Assembly: GCF_009928445.1 (NCBI RefSeq)
Contig: NZ_JAABNO010000007.1
Coordinates: 124,001 to 188,000, forward strand
Direction of reading: 5' to 3'
Length of the DNA stretch: 64,000 nucleotides
Source: Clostridium sp. C8-1-8
GTDB taxonomy: Bacteria > Bacillota > Clostridia > Clostridiales > Clostridiaceae
Shown here piece after piece: positions 28,488-37,914 of this stretch. A program made the position numbers and the translations under genes. Within the stretch, counting starts at the first letter, position 1. Each line of letters starts with the position of its first letter. A model generated the notes under the pieces. The model was given only the letters and a program-made list of their open reading frames with translations, was not told the origin of the DNA and did no database searches.

Positions 28488-29345
28488 TTGGCAAATATAG
28501 ATTTTAAAAAAGCTAATACCCTTATAGAAGCACTTCCATATATAAAAGATTATTACGGAAAAACCATAGTTATAAAGTATGGCGGAAGCGCCATGAAAAA
28601 CAGAACTCTAAAAGAAGCGGTAATAAACGATCTAATACTTATGAGTTGTGTTGGAATAAATGTAGTTTTGGTACATGGCGGTGGGCCAGAGATAAATATA
28701 TTCTTAGAGAAGATGGGAAAAAAGCCTAAGTTTATAAATGGATTAAGATATACTGACGAAGAAACAATGGATGTAGTACAGATGGTTTTAGCTGGGAAGG
28801 TTAATAAGGAGCTTGTATTTCTTATTAACTCACTGGGAGGCAAGGCCATTGGATTATGTGGAATAGATGGTAGTATGCTGTTAACTGAAAAAGTTAAGGG
28901 TGAAGAGGATTTAGGTTTTGTAGGTCAAGTTAAGAAGGTAAATACAGAAGTTATTGATAACAGTTTAAAGCAAGGGTATATATCAGTTATAGCAACTATT
29001 GGTATAGGGGAAGATGAAAAAATTTACAACATAAATGGAGACATAGCAGCAGCTAAGATAGCTTCAGCCTTAAAAGCAGAAAAGCTTATATTACTTACTG
29101 ATGTTCCAGGACTATTAAGAGATCCAAATTCTGAAGAGACTCTTATTTCAGAAATAAGAGTTGGAGAAATCCCAGAGCTTATGGAGGAAAAGGTAATAAG
29201 CGGAGGTATGATACCTAAGATTGAGAGCTGTGTAGAGTCCATAAGGAATGGTGTTAAGAGAGTTCATATATTAGATGGAAGAATCCCTCATTCAGTACTT
29301 ATAGAACTATTCTCTGATGAAGGTATAGGGACTATGATTTATTAG
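28488..29345 (+). CDS. argB: acetylglutamate kinase
   Basis: Amino-acid-kinase-fold enzyme phosphorylating N-acetylglutamate. Glycine-rich motifs VIKYGGSAMKN and VLVHGGGPEIN and the C-terminal SGGMIPKIESCVES are present. About 285 residues. An in-frame GTG at 28479 overlaps the AGAGGTG ribosome site, so TTG 28488 (ANIDFKKAN) is preferred. It follows argJ by 24 bp. Arginine feedback is common in the family but cannot be read here. Confidence 0.95.
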   Translation: MANIDFKKANTLIEALPYIKDYYGKTIVIKYGGSAMKNRTLKEAVINDLILMSCVGINVVLVHGGGPEINIFLEKMGKKPKFINGLRYTDEETMDVVQMVLAGKVNKELVFLINSLGGKAIGLCGIDGSMLLTEKVKGEEDLGFVGQVKKVNTEVIDNSLKQGYISVIATIGIGEDEKIYNINGDIAAAKIASALKAEKLILLTDVPGLLRDPNSEETLISEIRVGEIPELMEEKVISGGMIPKIESCVESIRNGVKRVHILDGRIPHSVLIELFSDEGIGTMIY

Positions 29346-29612
29346 ACTTGCTTAATATAAGATTATATCTGCTCACAGATTGTTTTTAGTCATCTTTATA
29401 TAATGTAGAAGCTAAAAGGGCCATAAGATATTGGAAGGTAAAAATATAACAATTTAAATTTTCATATTGTAGTATTCTTAAATTGTTTAATTGTTAAATT
29501 CTTAAGAATTTATTGATTTTTCAAGGCTTTAGCACATATTACTAGTTGATGTTTTTTTGTAAATATAATAAAAAATTATGAAGTTTTAAGTTAAATAGGA
29601 GGTGCAAGCACA

Positions 29613-30779
29613 ATGGACTTTAAAGAAAAGTGGAGTGAATTCTTCATGGATACTTATGGACAGTTACCTATAGCTTTAGTCAAAGGGGAAGGTAATTACC
29701 TTATAGATTCAGAAGGAAAGAAGTATTTAGATTTTACTAGCGGTATAGGGGTTTCCTCTTTAGGCTATGGCAATGAGAAGTTGAAGAACGGACTTAAGGA
29801 GCAAATAGATCTCCTGTTGCATACTTCAAATATATTTTATAATCCTGTGGCTATTGAAGCTGGAGAAAAGCTTATAAATGCAAGTAAGATGAAGAAGGTT
29901 TTCTTTGCAAACTCTGGAGCAGAAGCAAATGAGGGAGCTATAAAGTTAGCAAGAAAGTATAGCTTTGATAAGTATGGAGAAGGCAGAGGTAAGATAGTTT
30001 CTCTAAAACAATCCTTCCATGGTAGAACTCTTGCAGCTCTAAAAGCTACAGGACAAGACAAATTCCATAATTACTTCTTTCCATTTCCAGAAGGCTTTGA
30101 ATATGTAGAGAAGAATAACATAGAGGCCTTAAAGGAAAAGCTTGATGGAACAGTATGTGCTGTAATGATGGAAGCTATTCAAGGAGAAGGTGGAGTTTAT
30201 CCTTTAGACGAAAGCTATGTAAAAGAAGTAGCTCAGTTATGCAAAGAAAAAGATGTATTAGTTATATTTGATGAGGTTCAAGCAGGTGTAGGAAGAACAG
30301 GAAAGTTCTTTGGCTTCGAGTACTTTGATGTAGAACCTGACATAGTGACCTTAGCTAAAGGCTTAGGTGGTGGATTACCTATAGGTGCTGTACTAGCAGG
30401 TGAAAAAGTAGCAGCTGTATTTAAGAAAGGTGATCATGGTTCAACCTTTGGAGGAAATCCAGTAGCCTTAAAGGGTGCCAGTATAGTTCTTGATGAAGTG
30501 ACTAGTGAAGGCTTCCTAGATGAAGTAGCCAATAAAGGCGAACTTATAAAGAACATAATAGAAGGCTTTAATCACCCTAATGTAAAAGAAGTCAGGGGAA
30601 AAGGACTTATGCTTGGTATTGAACTTGAGGTAGAAAGTAAGGAAGTACAAGAAAAAGCTCTATCAAAGGGTATACTTACACTTACTGCAGGAGCAAAAGT
30701 TTTAAGACTTCTTCCACCATTGACTATAACTGAAGAAGAGATAAAGGCTGGATTAGAAGTGCTAAAAGAATGCTTCTAA
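29613..30779 (+). CDS. argD: acetylornithine aminotransferase
   Basis: PLP-dependent class III transaminase. GSEAN-type block ANSGAEANEGAIKLARK, FHGRT loop, VIFDEVQAGVGRTGK, and the PLP Lys in VTLAKGLGGGLPIGA are all present. 388 residues. AGGAGG precedes the ATG. It is separated from argB by 267 bp without any ORF, so it may have its own promoter. Confidence 0.95.
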   Translation: MDFKEKWSEFFMDTYGQLPIALVKGEGNYLIDSEGKKYLDFTSGIGVSSLGYGNEKLKNGLKEQIDLLLHTSNIFYNPVAIEAGEKLINASKMKKVFFANSGAEANEGAIKLARKYSFDKYGEGRGKIVSLKQSFHGRTLAALKATGQDKFHNYFFPFPEGFEYVEKNNIEALKEKLDGTVCAVMMEAIQGEGGVYPLDESYVKEVAQLCKEKDVLVIFDEVQAGVGRTGKFFGFEYFDVEPDIVTLAKGLGGGLPIGAVLAGEKVAAVFKKGDHGSTFGGNPVALKGASIVLDEVTSEGFLDEVANKGELIKNIIEGFNHPNVKEVRGKGLMLGIELEVESKEVQEKALSKGILTLTAGAKVLRLLPPLTITEEEIKAGLEVLKECF

Positions 30780-30791
30780 AAAGTTTAACTT

Positions 30792-30928
30792 TAATTACTG
30801 GCTCTGTTAAAGCACTGTGTTGAGATTAAGTAGTCAGTAATCCTATGATTAGATGAGCTTACGCTAATTACTGGCTCATATAGCATCTCCTTCATGAACA
30901 CTTAATTTAAACAATATTATTAAACATA
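30792..30928. repeat. MITE-like repeat segment between argD and argF
   Basis: Contains two direct copies of TAATTACTGGCTC (30792, 30865) and two oppositely oriented copies of a motif, GTTGAGATTAAGTA (about 30817) and CACTTAATTTAAAC (30899), so the ends are roughly inverted. Related segments lie at 9746, 32097-32221 and 60088. The rest of the argD-argF gap has no ORF. Confidence 0.45.
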
Positions 30929-31061
30929 ATCTAAACACTAGTCTTAAATATAACTAGATGTAGAAGTTTATAAATAATAGATTATTTATGCAGCAGATGT
31001 TAGTAGCTAAAAGGTAAATAGAAATTATATATAAATACTGATTATTTTGGGGGAAAATATT

Positions 31062-31994
31062 ATGGAAAATAGGCATTTACTAAAGTTAAATGATTATACA
31101 AAAGAAGAAATAATGGAAATACTAGAGCTTGGAGAACAACTAAAGTACGAAACTAAACACGGAATAGCTCATGATCATCTATTAAGAGGAAAGACTTTAG
31201 GAATGATATTTGAGAAATCATCTACAAGAACTCGTGTATCCTTCGAAGTTGGTATGTATCAGCTAGGAGGTTCAGCCTTATTTTTGAGTTCTCATGATCT
31301 TCAGCTTGGAAGAGGCGAGCCCATAAAAGATACAGCAAGAGTTCTATCTAGATACGTAGATGGAATAATGATAAGAACTTTCTCCCAAAAAGATGTTCAA
31401 GATCTAGCTGAATACTCAAAAGTCCCTGTAATTAATGGACTTACAGATGAAGAACATCCATGTCAGGTACTGGCAGACTTACTTACCATAAAGGAGTTCA
31501 AGAGAAAGTTTGATGGCTTAAAGGTAGCTTTTATTGGTGATGGTAATAACATGGCCAACTCTTTGATGGTAGGCTGCTTAAAGGTTGGAATGAGCATAGG
31601 TATTGCAACTCCAAAGGGCTATGAACCTCCTGAACATGTTATAAAGGCAGTAAAGGCTGTGGAAGAAGCTTCAAAAGGAATAGTGACCTTTGCAAGTAAT
31701 CCAGAAGAAGTAGTAAAAGATGCAGATGTGGTTATTACTGATGTATGGACTAGTATGGGACAAGAAGAAGAAACCATTAAGAGAAAAGAAGCCTTCAAGG
31801 GATATCAAGTAAATACTGATCTTATGGCTATTGCTAAGAAGGATGCGATGGTACTTCATTGCCTTCCAGCCCATAGAGGAGAAGAAATAACTGAAGATAT
31901 ACTAGAGCTACACGCGAAGGAAATTTTTGAAGAGGCGGAAAATAGACTGCATGCCCAAAAAGCAGTTATGGTTAAATTGATGCAGAAAAACTAA
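31062..31994 (+). CDS. argF: ornithine carbamoyltransferase
   Basis: Transfers the carbamoyl group to ornithine to form citrulline. The carbamoyl-phosphate loop FEKSSTRTRVSFE, the HPCQ motif (DEEHPCQVLAD) and the ornithine loop HCLPAHRGEE are intact. About 310 residues. GGGGG lies 10 nt before ATG 31062, and the in-frame extension from 31047 overlaps that site. It completes the seven-gene pathway, followed by a hairpin terminator of the dispersed repeat family. Confidence 0.96.
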   Translation: MENRHLLKLNDYTKEEIMEILELGEQLKYETKHGIAHDHLLRGKTLGMIFEKSSTRTRVSFEVGMYQLGGSALFLSSHDLQLGRGEPIKDTARVLSRYVDGIMIRTFSQKDVQDLAEYSKVPVINGLTDEEHPCQVLADLLTIKEFKRKFDGLKVAFIGDGNNMANSLMVGCLKVGMSIGIATPKGYEPPEHVIKAVKAVEEASKGIVTFASNPEEVVKDADVVITDVWTSMGQEEETIKRKEAFKGYQVNTDLMAIAKKDAMVLHCLPAHRGEEITEDILELHAKEIFEEAENRLHAQKAVMVKLMQKN

Positions 31995-32033
31995 TAAAGA
32001 TATAATTAGGTGTCTTGCAATAGTCTCCTTATG

Positions 32034-32094
32034 TACATGAGGAAATATAGATACTAAAAAGTCCACTGAAGGGAGTCGCTTCAGTGGACTTTTT
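32034..32094 (+). repeat. dispersed hairpin repeat copy A, terminator of argF
   Basis: AAAAAGTCCACTGAAG pairs perfectly with CTTCAGTGGACTTTTT. Upstream flank GAGGAAATATAGATAC resembles the flanks of copies at 33957, 49866 and 60168. Confidence 0.75.
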
Positions 32095-32096
32095 AA

Positions 32097-32221
32097 AATT
32101 AAGTGCTTATTATTTTGATACTCTAATTTCAACAATATTATTAAACATAGCCTAATTTTAATAACTCGCTGATATGTCACTTTCTTCATAGGCACTTAAC
32201 TTAAATAATATTTATAAACAT
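32097..32221. repeat. MITE-like repeat downstream of argF
   Basis: AAATTAAGTGC at the left end is inverted relative to GCACTTAACTT near the right. Two copies of an AATATT-N-TAAACATA tail lie at 32121-32149 and 32193-32221. Related to the 30792-30928 segment. Confidence 0.45.
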
Positions 32222-32357
32222 ATCCTTTATTCAAGACAGGTCTAATATAGCTGTTTAGAGGTATTATAATTTTATCAAGAAATAAAAAATAATAATGAGT
32301 GTTGAAAACCTAGTGGATTAAATTGACAATCCTGTGGATAATTTATATATTATTAAC

Positions 32358-32963
32358 CTACCATATAAAAGGAATTACTTTTTTAGTGCTTTTTATATAT
32401 TCTATATAAGACGCCTTGAAGTTTTCGATTAATACAGTTTCTTCTATGCTAATCCTATAGCCATAGATTAATGAAATAATCACTAGACTTATAGCAACAC
32501 CAATAACACTTCTAAAGCATAAGGCTATGCCTATAATGGTCAATATACTGCCGCTGTATGCAGGGTGTCTTATAAACTTATAAGGTCCAGTTTGAACTAT
32601 TTTTTGGTTTGAATTAACCTGTACATTGAAAGTAAAGAATTTTCGTAGAGTCCATATAGAATAGGCTCTTAATGAGATACCAGCAATGGTGAATAGAGCT
32701 CCCAACCAGAAAAATGTACTTGGTAGTATTAAGAAAAGATTTTTTCTACAAAACATATTTATGAATACTATAGATGCAATTCCTAAGGTTATTAAGAAGA
32801 AAGAGCCTCTATCAGAACTTTTCTTTGTACCAGAGTTCTTTAAGTTTTCATAGGAAGTGAAAAGAAAAAATAATATCTCTGATACTAAGAATAAAGTGAA
32901 AACAATTTGAAAAACATAACATAGAGTGGTGGTCTCAAAATAAGAGTGCCCAAAAAGATACAT
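32358..32963 (-). CDS. isoprenylcysteine carboxyl methyltransferase-family membrane protein
   Basis: A multi-helix membrane protein of 201 residues. It ends with the ICMT/phospholipid-methyltransferase signature GPYKFIRHPAYSGSILTIIGIAL and the following acidic EETVLIENF segment that completes the SAM site. The bacterial substrates are mostly unknown and may be lipids or small molecules. AGGAGATG precedes the start. It lies downstream of the DUF3021-LytTR pair on the same strand with a 14-bp gap, so probably co-transcribed. Confidence 0.8.
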   Translation of the reverse strand: MYLFGHSYFETTTLCYVFQIVFTLFLVSEILFFLFTSYENLKNSGTKKSSDRGSFFLITLGIASIVFINMFCRKNLFLILPSTFFWLGALFTIAGISLRAYSIWTLRKFFTFNVQVNSNQKIVQTGPYKFIRHPAYSGSILTIIGIALCFRSVIGVAISLVIISLIYGYRISIEETVLIENFKASYIEYIKSTKKVIPFIW

Positions 32964-32977
32964 ATAAAATTCATCTC

Positions 32978-33382
32978 CTAATTTCTATTTCTTATATTCT
33001 GGTTTATTGTATCTGCATCAAGTTTTGTGGTTTTATATAAGGTTAAAATAGTTGTACCATAGGTTATGGATATAATGAAAAGTGCCTCTAATAAGTCACT
33101 TATAGAATTGATAGAAATAATATTCATAGGTATACCTATACCTAAAGTTACCAAAAAGCACAATATTAACTCGATTAGAATGTGTACAATTTGAGACTTT
33201 ATATTAAGATTTTCCATAAGGAAAAGGATTATTTGAATCAAAATTATAAAGAATAAAGTACTGAGCTCTGACTTAGTTTGAATAGTTTGCCTGCTTTGAA
33301 AAAGGTGTGTAAAAATCGTTATTATATTTATTACAGTGAAAGCTATGCAGCCTCCTAAGATATATTGATTTATTCTTTTCAT
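32978..33382 (-). CDS. DUF3021-family four-helix membrane protein
   Basis: About 134 residues with four hydrophobic helices (about 10-30, 45-62, 70-92 and 100-120) and a short polar tail. The family is typically encoded next to a LytTR DNA-binding regulator, as here (24 bp downstream of one), and is thought to inhibit or sense for it. GGAGG lies 5 nt before ATG 33382. Confidence 0.75.
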   Translation of the reverse strand: MKRINQYILGGCIAFTVINIITIFTHLFQSRQTIQTKSELSTLFFIILIQIILFLMENLNIKSQIVHILIELILCFLVTLGIGIPMNIISINSISDLLEALFIISITYGTTILTLYKTTKLDADTINQNIRNRN

Positions 33383-33406
33383 AATTACCTCCAATCAACT
33401 AATAAT

Positions 33407-33844
33407 CTATGACCGTAATTTTTGTTTTATTTCTTGTACATAGCTTCGGTTTATTATGAGTTTTTCACCATTATATAGAGTTGCAAGCAGACGTCCATTT
33501 AACTGACCTTTGACTTTTTGAAGTTTGTCTAGATTTAGTATGCAGGCTTTATTTATCCGTGTGAATGTAGTGTTATATAGTTTGTTTTCCAATTCGTATA
33601 ACTTCATATCACTTTTATAAACTTTATTTTCAGTATAGATGTATGTTCTGTTATCCACTGACTCAAAATAATAAATGTCTTTTGAAGAAAGTTTGAACTG
33701 TTCATTATTTATTGTACCTATCAAGGTTATTTCGCTTTCACTAAGTTCATTTACTAACTTATCAACATAGCTAGTTCTTTCCTTACAAAATATCTTGATT
33801 TCGATATCTTCTATTAAAGGATCCTCAATTACTGATATTCTCAT
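33407..33844 (-). CDS. LytTR-family DNA-binding regulator
   Basis: The 145-residue protein has a short N-terminal region and a LytTR domain (about 45-143): KLSSKDIYYFESVDNRTYIY, FTRINKACILNLDKLQKV and NGEKLIINRSYVQEIKQKL. LytTR domains bind direct repeats upstream of their own operon. It carries no receiver domain. The partner is the adjacent DUF3021 protein. The open frame extends upstream, but GGGAGG lies 7 nt before ATG 33844. Confidence 0.83.
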   Translation of the reverse strand: MRISVIEDPLIEDIEIKIFCKERTSYVDKLVNELSESEITLIGTINNEQFKLSSKDIYYFESVDNRTYIYTENKVYKSDMKLYELENKLYNTTFTRINKACILNLDKLQKVKGQLNGRLLATLYNGEKLIINRSYVQEIKQKLRS

Positions 33845-33956
33845 AAACATCCTCCCTTCGTAAAAATAATAGCATAACCTTTTATCTATAACAATTAACA
33901 TACATGTATCTTGCATATAAGGCATATTAAGTTGCAATTTATTGTTAATAACCTAG

Positions 33957-34018
33957 TGCAGAAATATAGAGAAGAGCAAAAAAATTCACTGAAGAAGAGT
34001 GCTTCAGCGAATTTTGCT
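33957..34018. repeat. dispersed hairpin repeat copy B
   Basis: TTCACTGAAG and CTTCAGCGAA form a stem with one mismatch, the least perfect copy. The flank GAAATATAGAGAAGAGC resembles copy A. It lies downstream of the Old Yellow Enzyme gene. Confidence 0.6.
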
Positions 34019-34051
34019 ATAGGTAATATGGTATTTATATAGATTATTATA

Positions 34052-35068
34052 TTAATTAAATGCACCCTTATATTGTTCTGGATAGGAGATAGAGATACTT
34101 TTTCTTTTGGCTTCACTTAGTACAAAGTAAGGATTCCTCAAAAGTTCTCTTCCAATGGCAACTAAGTCAGCTCTTTTATTTGAAACAATTTCTTCAGCCA
34201 TATTAATGTCTGTTATCAAACCTACAGCAATTGTAGGGATATTACATCTATTTCTTATTTCATCAGAAAAATTGATTTGATACCCTGGATATACATCAAT
34301 AGATGCAGGGATTAAGCCTCCGGCACTTACATGTACCATATCTATGTGCTCCTTTACTAGGTTTATAGTTTCTATCATATCTTCTAGGGTAATACCCCCG
34401 TCCTTATAATCATAAGCAGAAACTCTTAGTAAAATAGGCTTTTCCTTAGGCCATACCTCTTTCACAGCCTCTAGGACTTCCTTTAAAAATCTTGCTCTAT
34501 TCTCAATGGTGCCACCATACTCATCTTTTCTCTTATTTGATAGTGGTGATAAAAACTGGTGGATTAGATAGCCATGTGCAGCATGAATCTCAATAGCATC
34601 AAAGCCTGCTTTATCGGCTCTTAATGCTGCGGATTTAAATGAGAAGACTATATCTTTGATTTGTTCCTTAGTCAATTCTTTTGGTAAAGAGCTATTTTCA
34701 TCAAAAGCAATTTCACTTGGAGCTAATAGATCACCAGAAGCTCCAGTATATTTTCTACCTGCATGATTGAGCTGAAGTGCTATCTTTGTGCCGTTTTGCT
34801 TAACTCCATCTACTATAGCTTTTAATCCATCGATATGAGAATCATCCCAAATTCCAAGATCTTTATCTGTAGTACGACCATTTTTCGTAACACCGGTGGA
34901 TTCCACGATTATGAACCCTACACCTCCTAGGGCTCTTGTTACGTAATGAGTGTAGTGAAACTGATTGGCTTTGCCAGTTTCATCTGAAGAATACATGCAC
35001 ATAGGTGGCATGACCAATCTGTTTTTTAAAACTGTATTTTTTAAGGTATAGCTGCTAAAAGTATTCAT
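34052..35068 (-). CDS. namA: Old Yellow Enzyme family flavin oxidoreductase (YqjM/NamA type)
   Basis: FMN-dependent ene-reductase of 338 residues. MPPMCMYSSDETGKAN is the classic-YqjM N-terminal block with the flavin-tuning Cys. Later blocks are HAGRKYTGASGD, DAIEIHAAHGYLIHQFLSP (substrate-binding His pair), NRARFLKEVLEAV and AIGRELLRNPYF. It reduces activated C=C bonds, possibly for detoxification. It is divergent from an HxlR regulator 143 bp away, which is a common arrangement for electrophile-responsive reductases. Confidence 0.9.
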   Translation of the reverse strand: MNTFSSYTLKNTVLKNRLVMPPMCMYSSDETGKANQFHYTHYVTRALGGVGFIIVESTGVTKNGRTTDKDLGIWDDSHIDGLKAIVDGVKQNGTKIALQLNHAGRKYTGASGDLLAPSEIAFDENSSLPKELTKEQIKDIVFSFKSAALRADKAGFDAIEIHAAHGYLIHQFLSPLSNKRKDEYGGTIENRARFLKEVLEAVKEVWPKEKPILLRVSAYDYKDGGITLEDMIETINLVKEHIDMVHVSAGGLIPASIDVYPGYQINFSDEIRNRCNIPTIAVGLITDINMAEEIVSNKRADLVAIGRELLRNPYFVLSEAKRKSISISYPEQYKGAFN

Positions 35069-35211
35069 AAATTTTCTCTCCTTATATTTGAAATATATTG
35101 TTTAATGTTAGTGTATAGCATATACTGTAATTAAGGAAGTAGTGATATTTTTATCATATAATTTCAAAAAAGTAAGTAATGTGATAAATACTCATATAGG
35201 AGGTTGAAAAA

Positions 35212-35547
35212 ATGTCAGAAGTAGTTCTTGAAAGAGGTAATCCAGGGGAGAAATGTCCCATAGAAGCAGCTATTGATGTGATAGGAAGCAAATGGACATT
35301 TTTAATTATAAGAGATCTATTGATAGATGGAACAATAAGATTTGGGGATCTGTTGAGATCTCTTGAAGGGATAAGCCCAAAAACTTTATCTGTTAGATTA
35401 AGAGAACTTGAAAAGGTTGGATTGGTAGATAGAATTGTGTACCCAGAGATTCCGCCAAAGGTTGAGTATAAGCTCACTGAGAAAGGAAAGGAGTTGGAAA
35501 AGGTATTTATTGAGTTAAAAAGATGGGGGCTTACTATTTTGGAGTAG
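35212..35547 (+). CDS. HxlR-family transcriptional regulator
   Basis: A winged-helix regulator of 111 residues. GEKCPIEAAIDVIGSKWTFLIIRDL is the family signature and includes a Cys at the position used for redox or electrophile sensing in related proteins. RFGDLLRSLEGISPKTLSVRLRELE is the DNA-binding helix region. AGGAGG precedes the ATG. Its divergent neighbour, an Old Yellow Enzyme, is the likely target. Confidence 0.87.
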   Translation: MSEVVLERGNPGEKCPIEAAIDVIGSKWTFLIIRDLLIDGTIRFGDLLRSLEGISPKTLSVRLRELEKVGLVDRIVYPEIPPKVEYKLTEKGKELEKVFIELKRWGLTILE

Positions 35548-35624
35548 TTATGGTGCAGTAGTAAGAGTATCTATATTGCAATAGTAAGAGTAGCTAGAGG
35601 TGTTCTACTTTTATCTGAATTATA

Positions 35625-35667
35625 TTTGCAGAAATCCTTTGCTTTCTAAGAGAAGGATTTCTGCAAA
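35625..35667. terminator. perfect inverted repeat after the HxlR gene
   Basis: TTTGCAGAAATCCTT and AAGGATTTCTGCAAA form a 15-bp perfect stem. The T run is weak, so termination is likely but not certain. Confidence 0.6.
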
Positions 35668-35725
35668 TCTAAGGTTTATTACAAAGTAGTATAGTTATAT
35701 TTATACAATAAACGGAAGTTTTAAA

Positions 35726-35773
35726 AATAAAGCAAAACACTACAATTAGTTACTTGAAGTGTTTTGCTTTATT
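35726..35773 (-). terminator. terminator of the thiolase gene
   Basis: AATAAAGCAAAACACT and AGTGTTTTGCTTTATT form a long perfect stem about 60 bp past the thiolase stop on the minus strand. Confidence 0.75.
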
Positions 35774-35832
35774 AAGCTTGTTATATTAATTATGAACGAG
35801 CATATTGAAGGTTATGAATAAATATATTTTAG

Positions 35833-37011
35833 CTAATCTCGTTCAACAATCATAGCAGTTCCTTGACCGCCACCTATACATAAGGTTGCAAGACCTCTCT
35901 TTGCATCTCTATTTTTCATAGCATGTAAAAGAGTAACTAGTATTCTTGCACCAGAAGCTCCAATAGGGTGCCCTAGAGCTATGGCTCCACCATTGACATT
36001 TACCTTGCTCATATCAAGTTTTAGATCTCTTGCTATAGCTATACTTTGTGATGCATAAGCTTCATTTGCCTCAATCAAATCTAAATCTTCAGCAGTTAAA
36101 TGTGCTTTATCTAAAGCTGCTTTTGTAGCATAAAAAGCGCCATAGCCCATTATAGCGGGGGCAAGTCCAGCAGAACCATAGGAAGTAATTTTTGCAAGAG
36201 GCTTTATTCCCAGTTCTTTTGCCTTATCAGCACTCATTACTATAAGTGCGGCAGCGCCATCATTAAGACCAGAAGCGTTTCCTGCAGTTACGGTTCCATT
36301 TTCTTTAAATATAGGTTTTAGTTTTGCTAAGGCTTCTATTGTATTTCCGAATCTAGGGAATTCATCAGTATCAAAAACTAATTCACCTTTTTTAGTTTTT
36401 ATAGTAACAGGAACAATTTCTTCTTTGAATTGGCCACTCTTTATAGCTTGTTCAGCTTTATGCTGAGATTCTAGAGAGAACTTGTCTTGGTCTTCTCTAG
36501 ACACATTCCATTGCTCAGCTACATTTTCAGCAGTTATTCCCATGTGATAGTTGTTGAAAGCATCTGTTAAGCCGTCTTTTATCATTTCATCAACTAACTC
36601 GTTATTGCCCATTCTATAGCCCCATCTTGCATTGTTTAATAAGAATGGAGCAGCAGACATGTTTTCCATACCACCAGCAACTATTATATCAGCATCACCT
36701 GCTTTTATTATTTGCGCCGCTAAACTCACGCTTCTTAAACCGGAACCACACACCTTATTAAGAGTAAGGGCTGGGATTTCCACAGGTAAACCTGCTTTTA
36801 CAGCAGCTTGTCTTGCTGGATTTTGTCCTAGTCCAGCTTGTAGTACGTTACCGAATACTACTTCATCTATAGAGTTAGCATTTATTCCAGCTCTTTTTAC
36901 AGCCTCCTTAATTACTATTGCACCTAAATCAACAGCGGGAACGTCCTTAAGAGTTTTCCCGTATGCTCCTATAGCTGTTCTTACTGCACTTACTATTACT
37001 ACTTCTTTCAT
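35833..37011 (-). CDS. thlA: acetyl-CoA acetyltransferase (thiolase)
   Basis: Condenses two acetyl-CoA to acetoacetyl-CoA, the entry to butyrate, butanol or acetone pathways in clostridia. Active-site Cys in [14 protein letters not shown], the His in [16 protein letters not shown] and the second Cys in [13 protein letters not shown] are all present. 392 residues. AGGAGG before the ATG. An operator-like palindrome, also found before the tetR gene, sits just upstream. No hbd, crt or bcd genes follow, so it stands alone. Confidence 0.93.
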   Translation of the reverse strand: MKEVVIVSAVRTAIGAYGKTLKDVPAVDLGAIVIKEAVKRAGINANSIDEVVFGNVLQAGLGQNPARQAAVKAGLPVEIPALTLNKVCGSGLRSVSLAAQIIKAGDADIIVAGGMENMSAAPFLLNNARWGYRMGNNELVDEMIKDGLTDAFNNYHMGITAENVAEQWNVSREDQDKFSLESQHKAEQAIKSGQFKEEIVPVTIKTKKGELVFDTDEFPRFGNTIEALAKLKPIFKENGTVTAGNASGLNDGAAALIVMSADKAKELGIKPLAKITSYGSAGLAPAIMGYGAFYATKAALDKAHLTAEDLDLIEANEAYASQSIAIARDLKLDMSKVNVNGGAIALGHPIGASGARILVTLLHAMKNRDAKRGLATLCIGGGQGTAMIVERD

Positions 37012-37040
37012 ATCAAAATACCTCCTAAAGTTAATATATA

Positions 37041-37062
37041 TAATAGACTGGTCTGTCTATTA
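37041..37062. promoter_or_regulatory. TetR operator in the thiolase promoter region
   Basis: Perfect inverted repeat TAATAGAC-N6-GTCTATTA, 30-51 bp before the thiolase ATG. Its core recurs before the tetR gene at 37880-37901. Confidence 0.7.
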
Positions 37063-37174
37063 GTTCGAAATTTAATAGCACTCAGATATATGAGAGCTTA
37101 ACAAAAATAATATTTCAATTGCCTACTGGACAAGATTTTAAGAAATCAAAGCATATATATTGAATTCCAATAGA

Positions 37175-37214
37175 TTTTGCTGAAGGGAAAAGATATTCAA
37201 TATTTTCCCTTCAT
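37175..37214. other. inverted repeat after tetR
   Basis: GAAGGGAAAAGATATT and AATATTTTCCCTTC can pair almost fully. It has no T run on either strand, so it is called only as a stem-loop that may stabilise or end the tetR mRNA. Confidence 0.4.
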
Positions 37215-37224
37215 TAGTAAATAG

Positions 37225-37788
37225 TTAAAACACTGAAATAAGATCAGTTTTCATTCTATTTAATAAACTTATATCCTTACTAATGCGGTAATACAGTAAA
37301 TAACCTTCATAAATTGCAAAGGCTTTGTTGGCCAATGCATCTATTTCTGCTTCAGGAGCATTAGAAAATTTTAAAACCTCACTAAAGATATCAATTAATT
37401 TTTTCATTGCCTTTGAATAATATTCTGCAAGGTCAGGTTCAGAAAAGGCAATTTCTAGTCCAAGTACTGCAAAAGGGCAGCCATAGTGAGTGTTATCTTC
37501 AGCAGATGCTATCATTTTATTCATTAAATCATTTATAAATTCAGTCCACTTTCTATTCTCAGCAGAATTAAGTACCATTGAACCAATTCTTTCCCCAAAG
37601 TAAAAACATACACTTAAGGCCAAGTCTTTTTTGCTTTTGAAATGAAAATAGAAGGAGCCTTTAGGAAGACCGGTACAAGCTAATATATCATTAATTCCTG
37701 TGGCATTATATCCATTTTTCATGAATAAACTCGAAGCACATTCTATTATATTATTTTTTGATTGTTCACCTTTTGTATTTTTTGCCAC
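37225..37788 (-). CDS. TetR/AcrR-family regulator
   Basis: The N-terminal helix-turn-helix (KNNIIECASSLFMKNGYNATGINDILACTGLPKGSFYFHFKSK, about 10-55) is followed by a helical ligand-binding domain, 187 residues in all. The start is GTG with AAAGGAG 7-12 nt before it. The shared palindrome before this gene and before the thiolase gene suggests autoregulation and thiolase control. The ligand is unknown; an acyl-CoA or a toxic compound would fit. Confidence 0.88.
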   Translation of the reverse strand: MAKNTKGEQSKNNIIECASSLFMKNGYNATGINDILACTGLPKGSFYFHFKSKKDLALSVCFYFGERIGSMVLNSAENRKWTEFINDLMNKMIASAEDNTHYGCPFAVLGLEIAFSEPDLAEYYSKAMKKLIDIFSEVLKFSNAPEAEIDALANKAFAIYEGYLLYYRISKDISLLNRMKTDLISVF

Positions 37789-37879
37789 TGTAAGGTCTCC
37801 TTTTATCGTGTATTAATTTTTGTGTGATTATATTCTTAGAAGTCATCTTATTTCTAAGATGATGTATTGCTTAATTTAA

Positions 37880-37901
37880 TAATAGACCAGTCTGTCTAGT
37901 T
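37880..37901. promoter_or_regulatory. TetR operator upstream of its own gene
   Basis: TAATAGAC-N6-GTCTAGTT, imperfect inverted repeat closely matching the one at 37041-37062. It lies 92 bp before the tetR start and only about 15 bp from where RHS coding similarity begins. Confidence 0.65.
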
Positions 37902-37914
37902 TGTCAATAGTTTA

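Noticed and set aside
36632-37063. Plus-strand 143-codon ORF inside the thiolase gene
   Set aside because: Antisense shadow of a conserved enzyme with no ribosome site.
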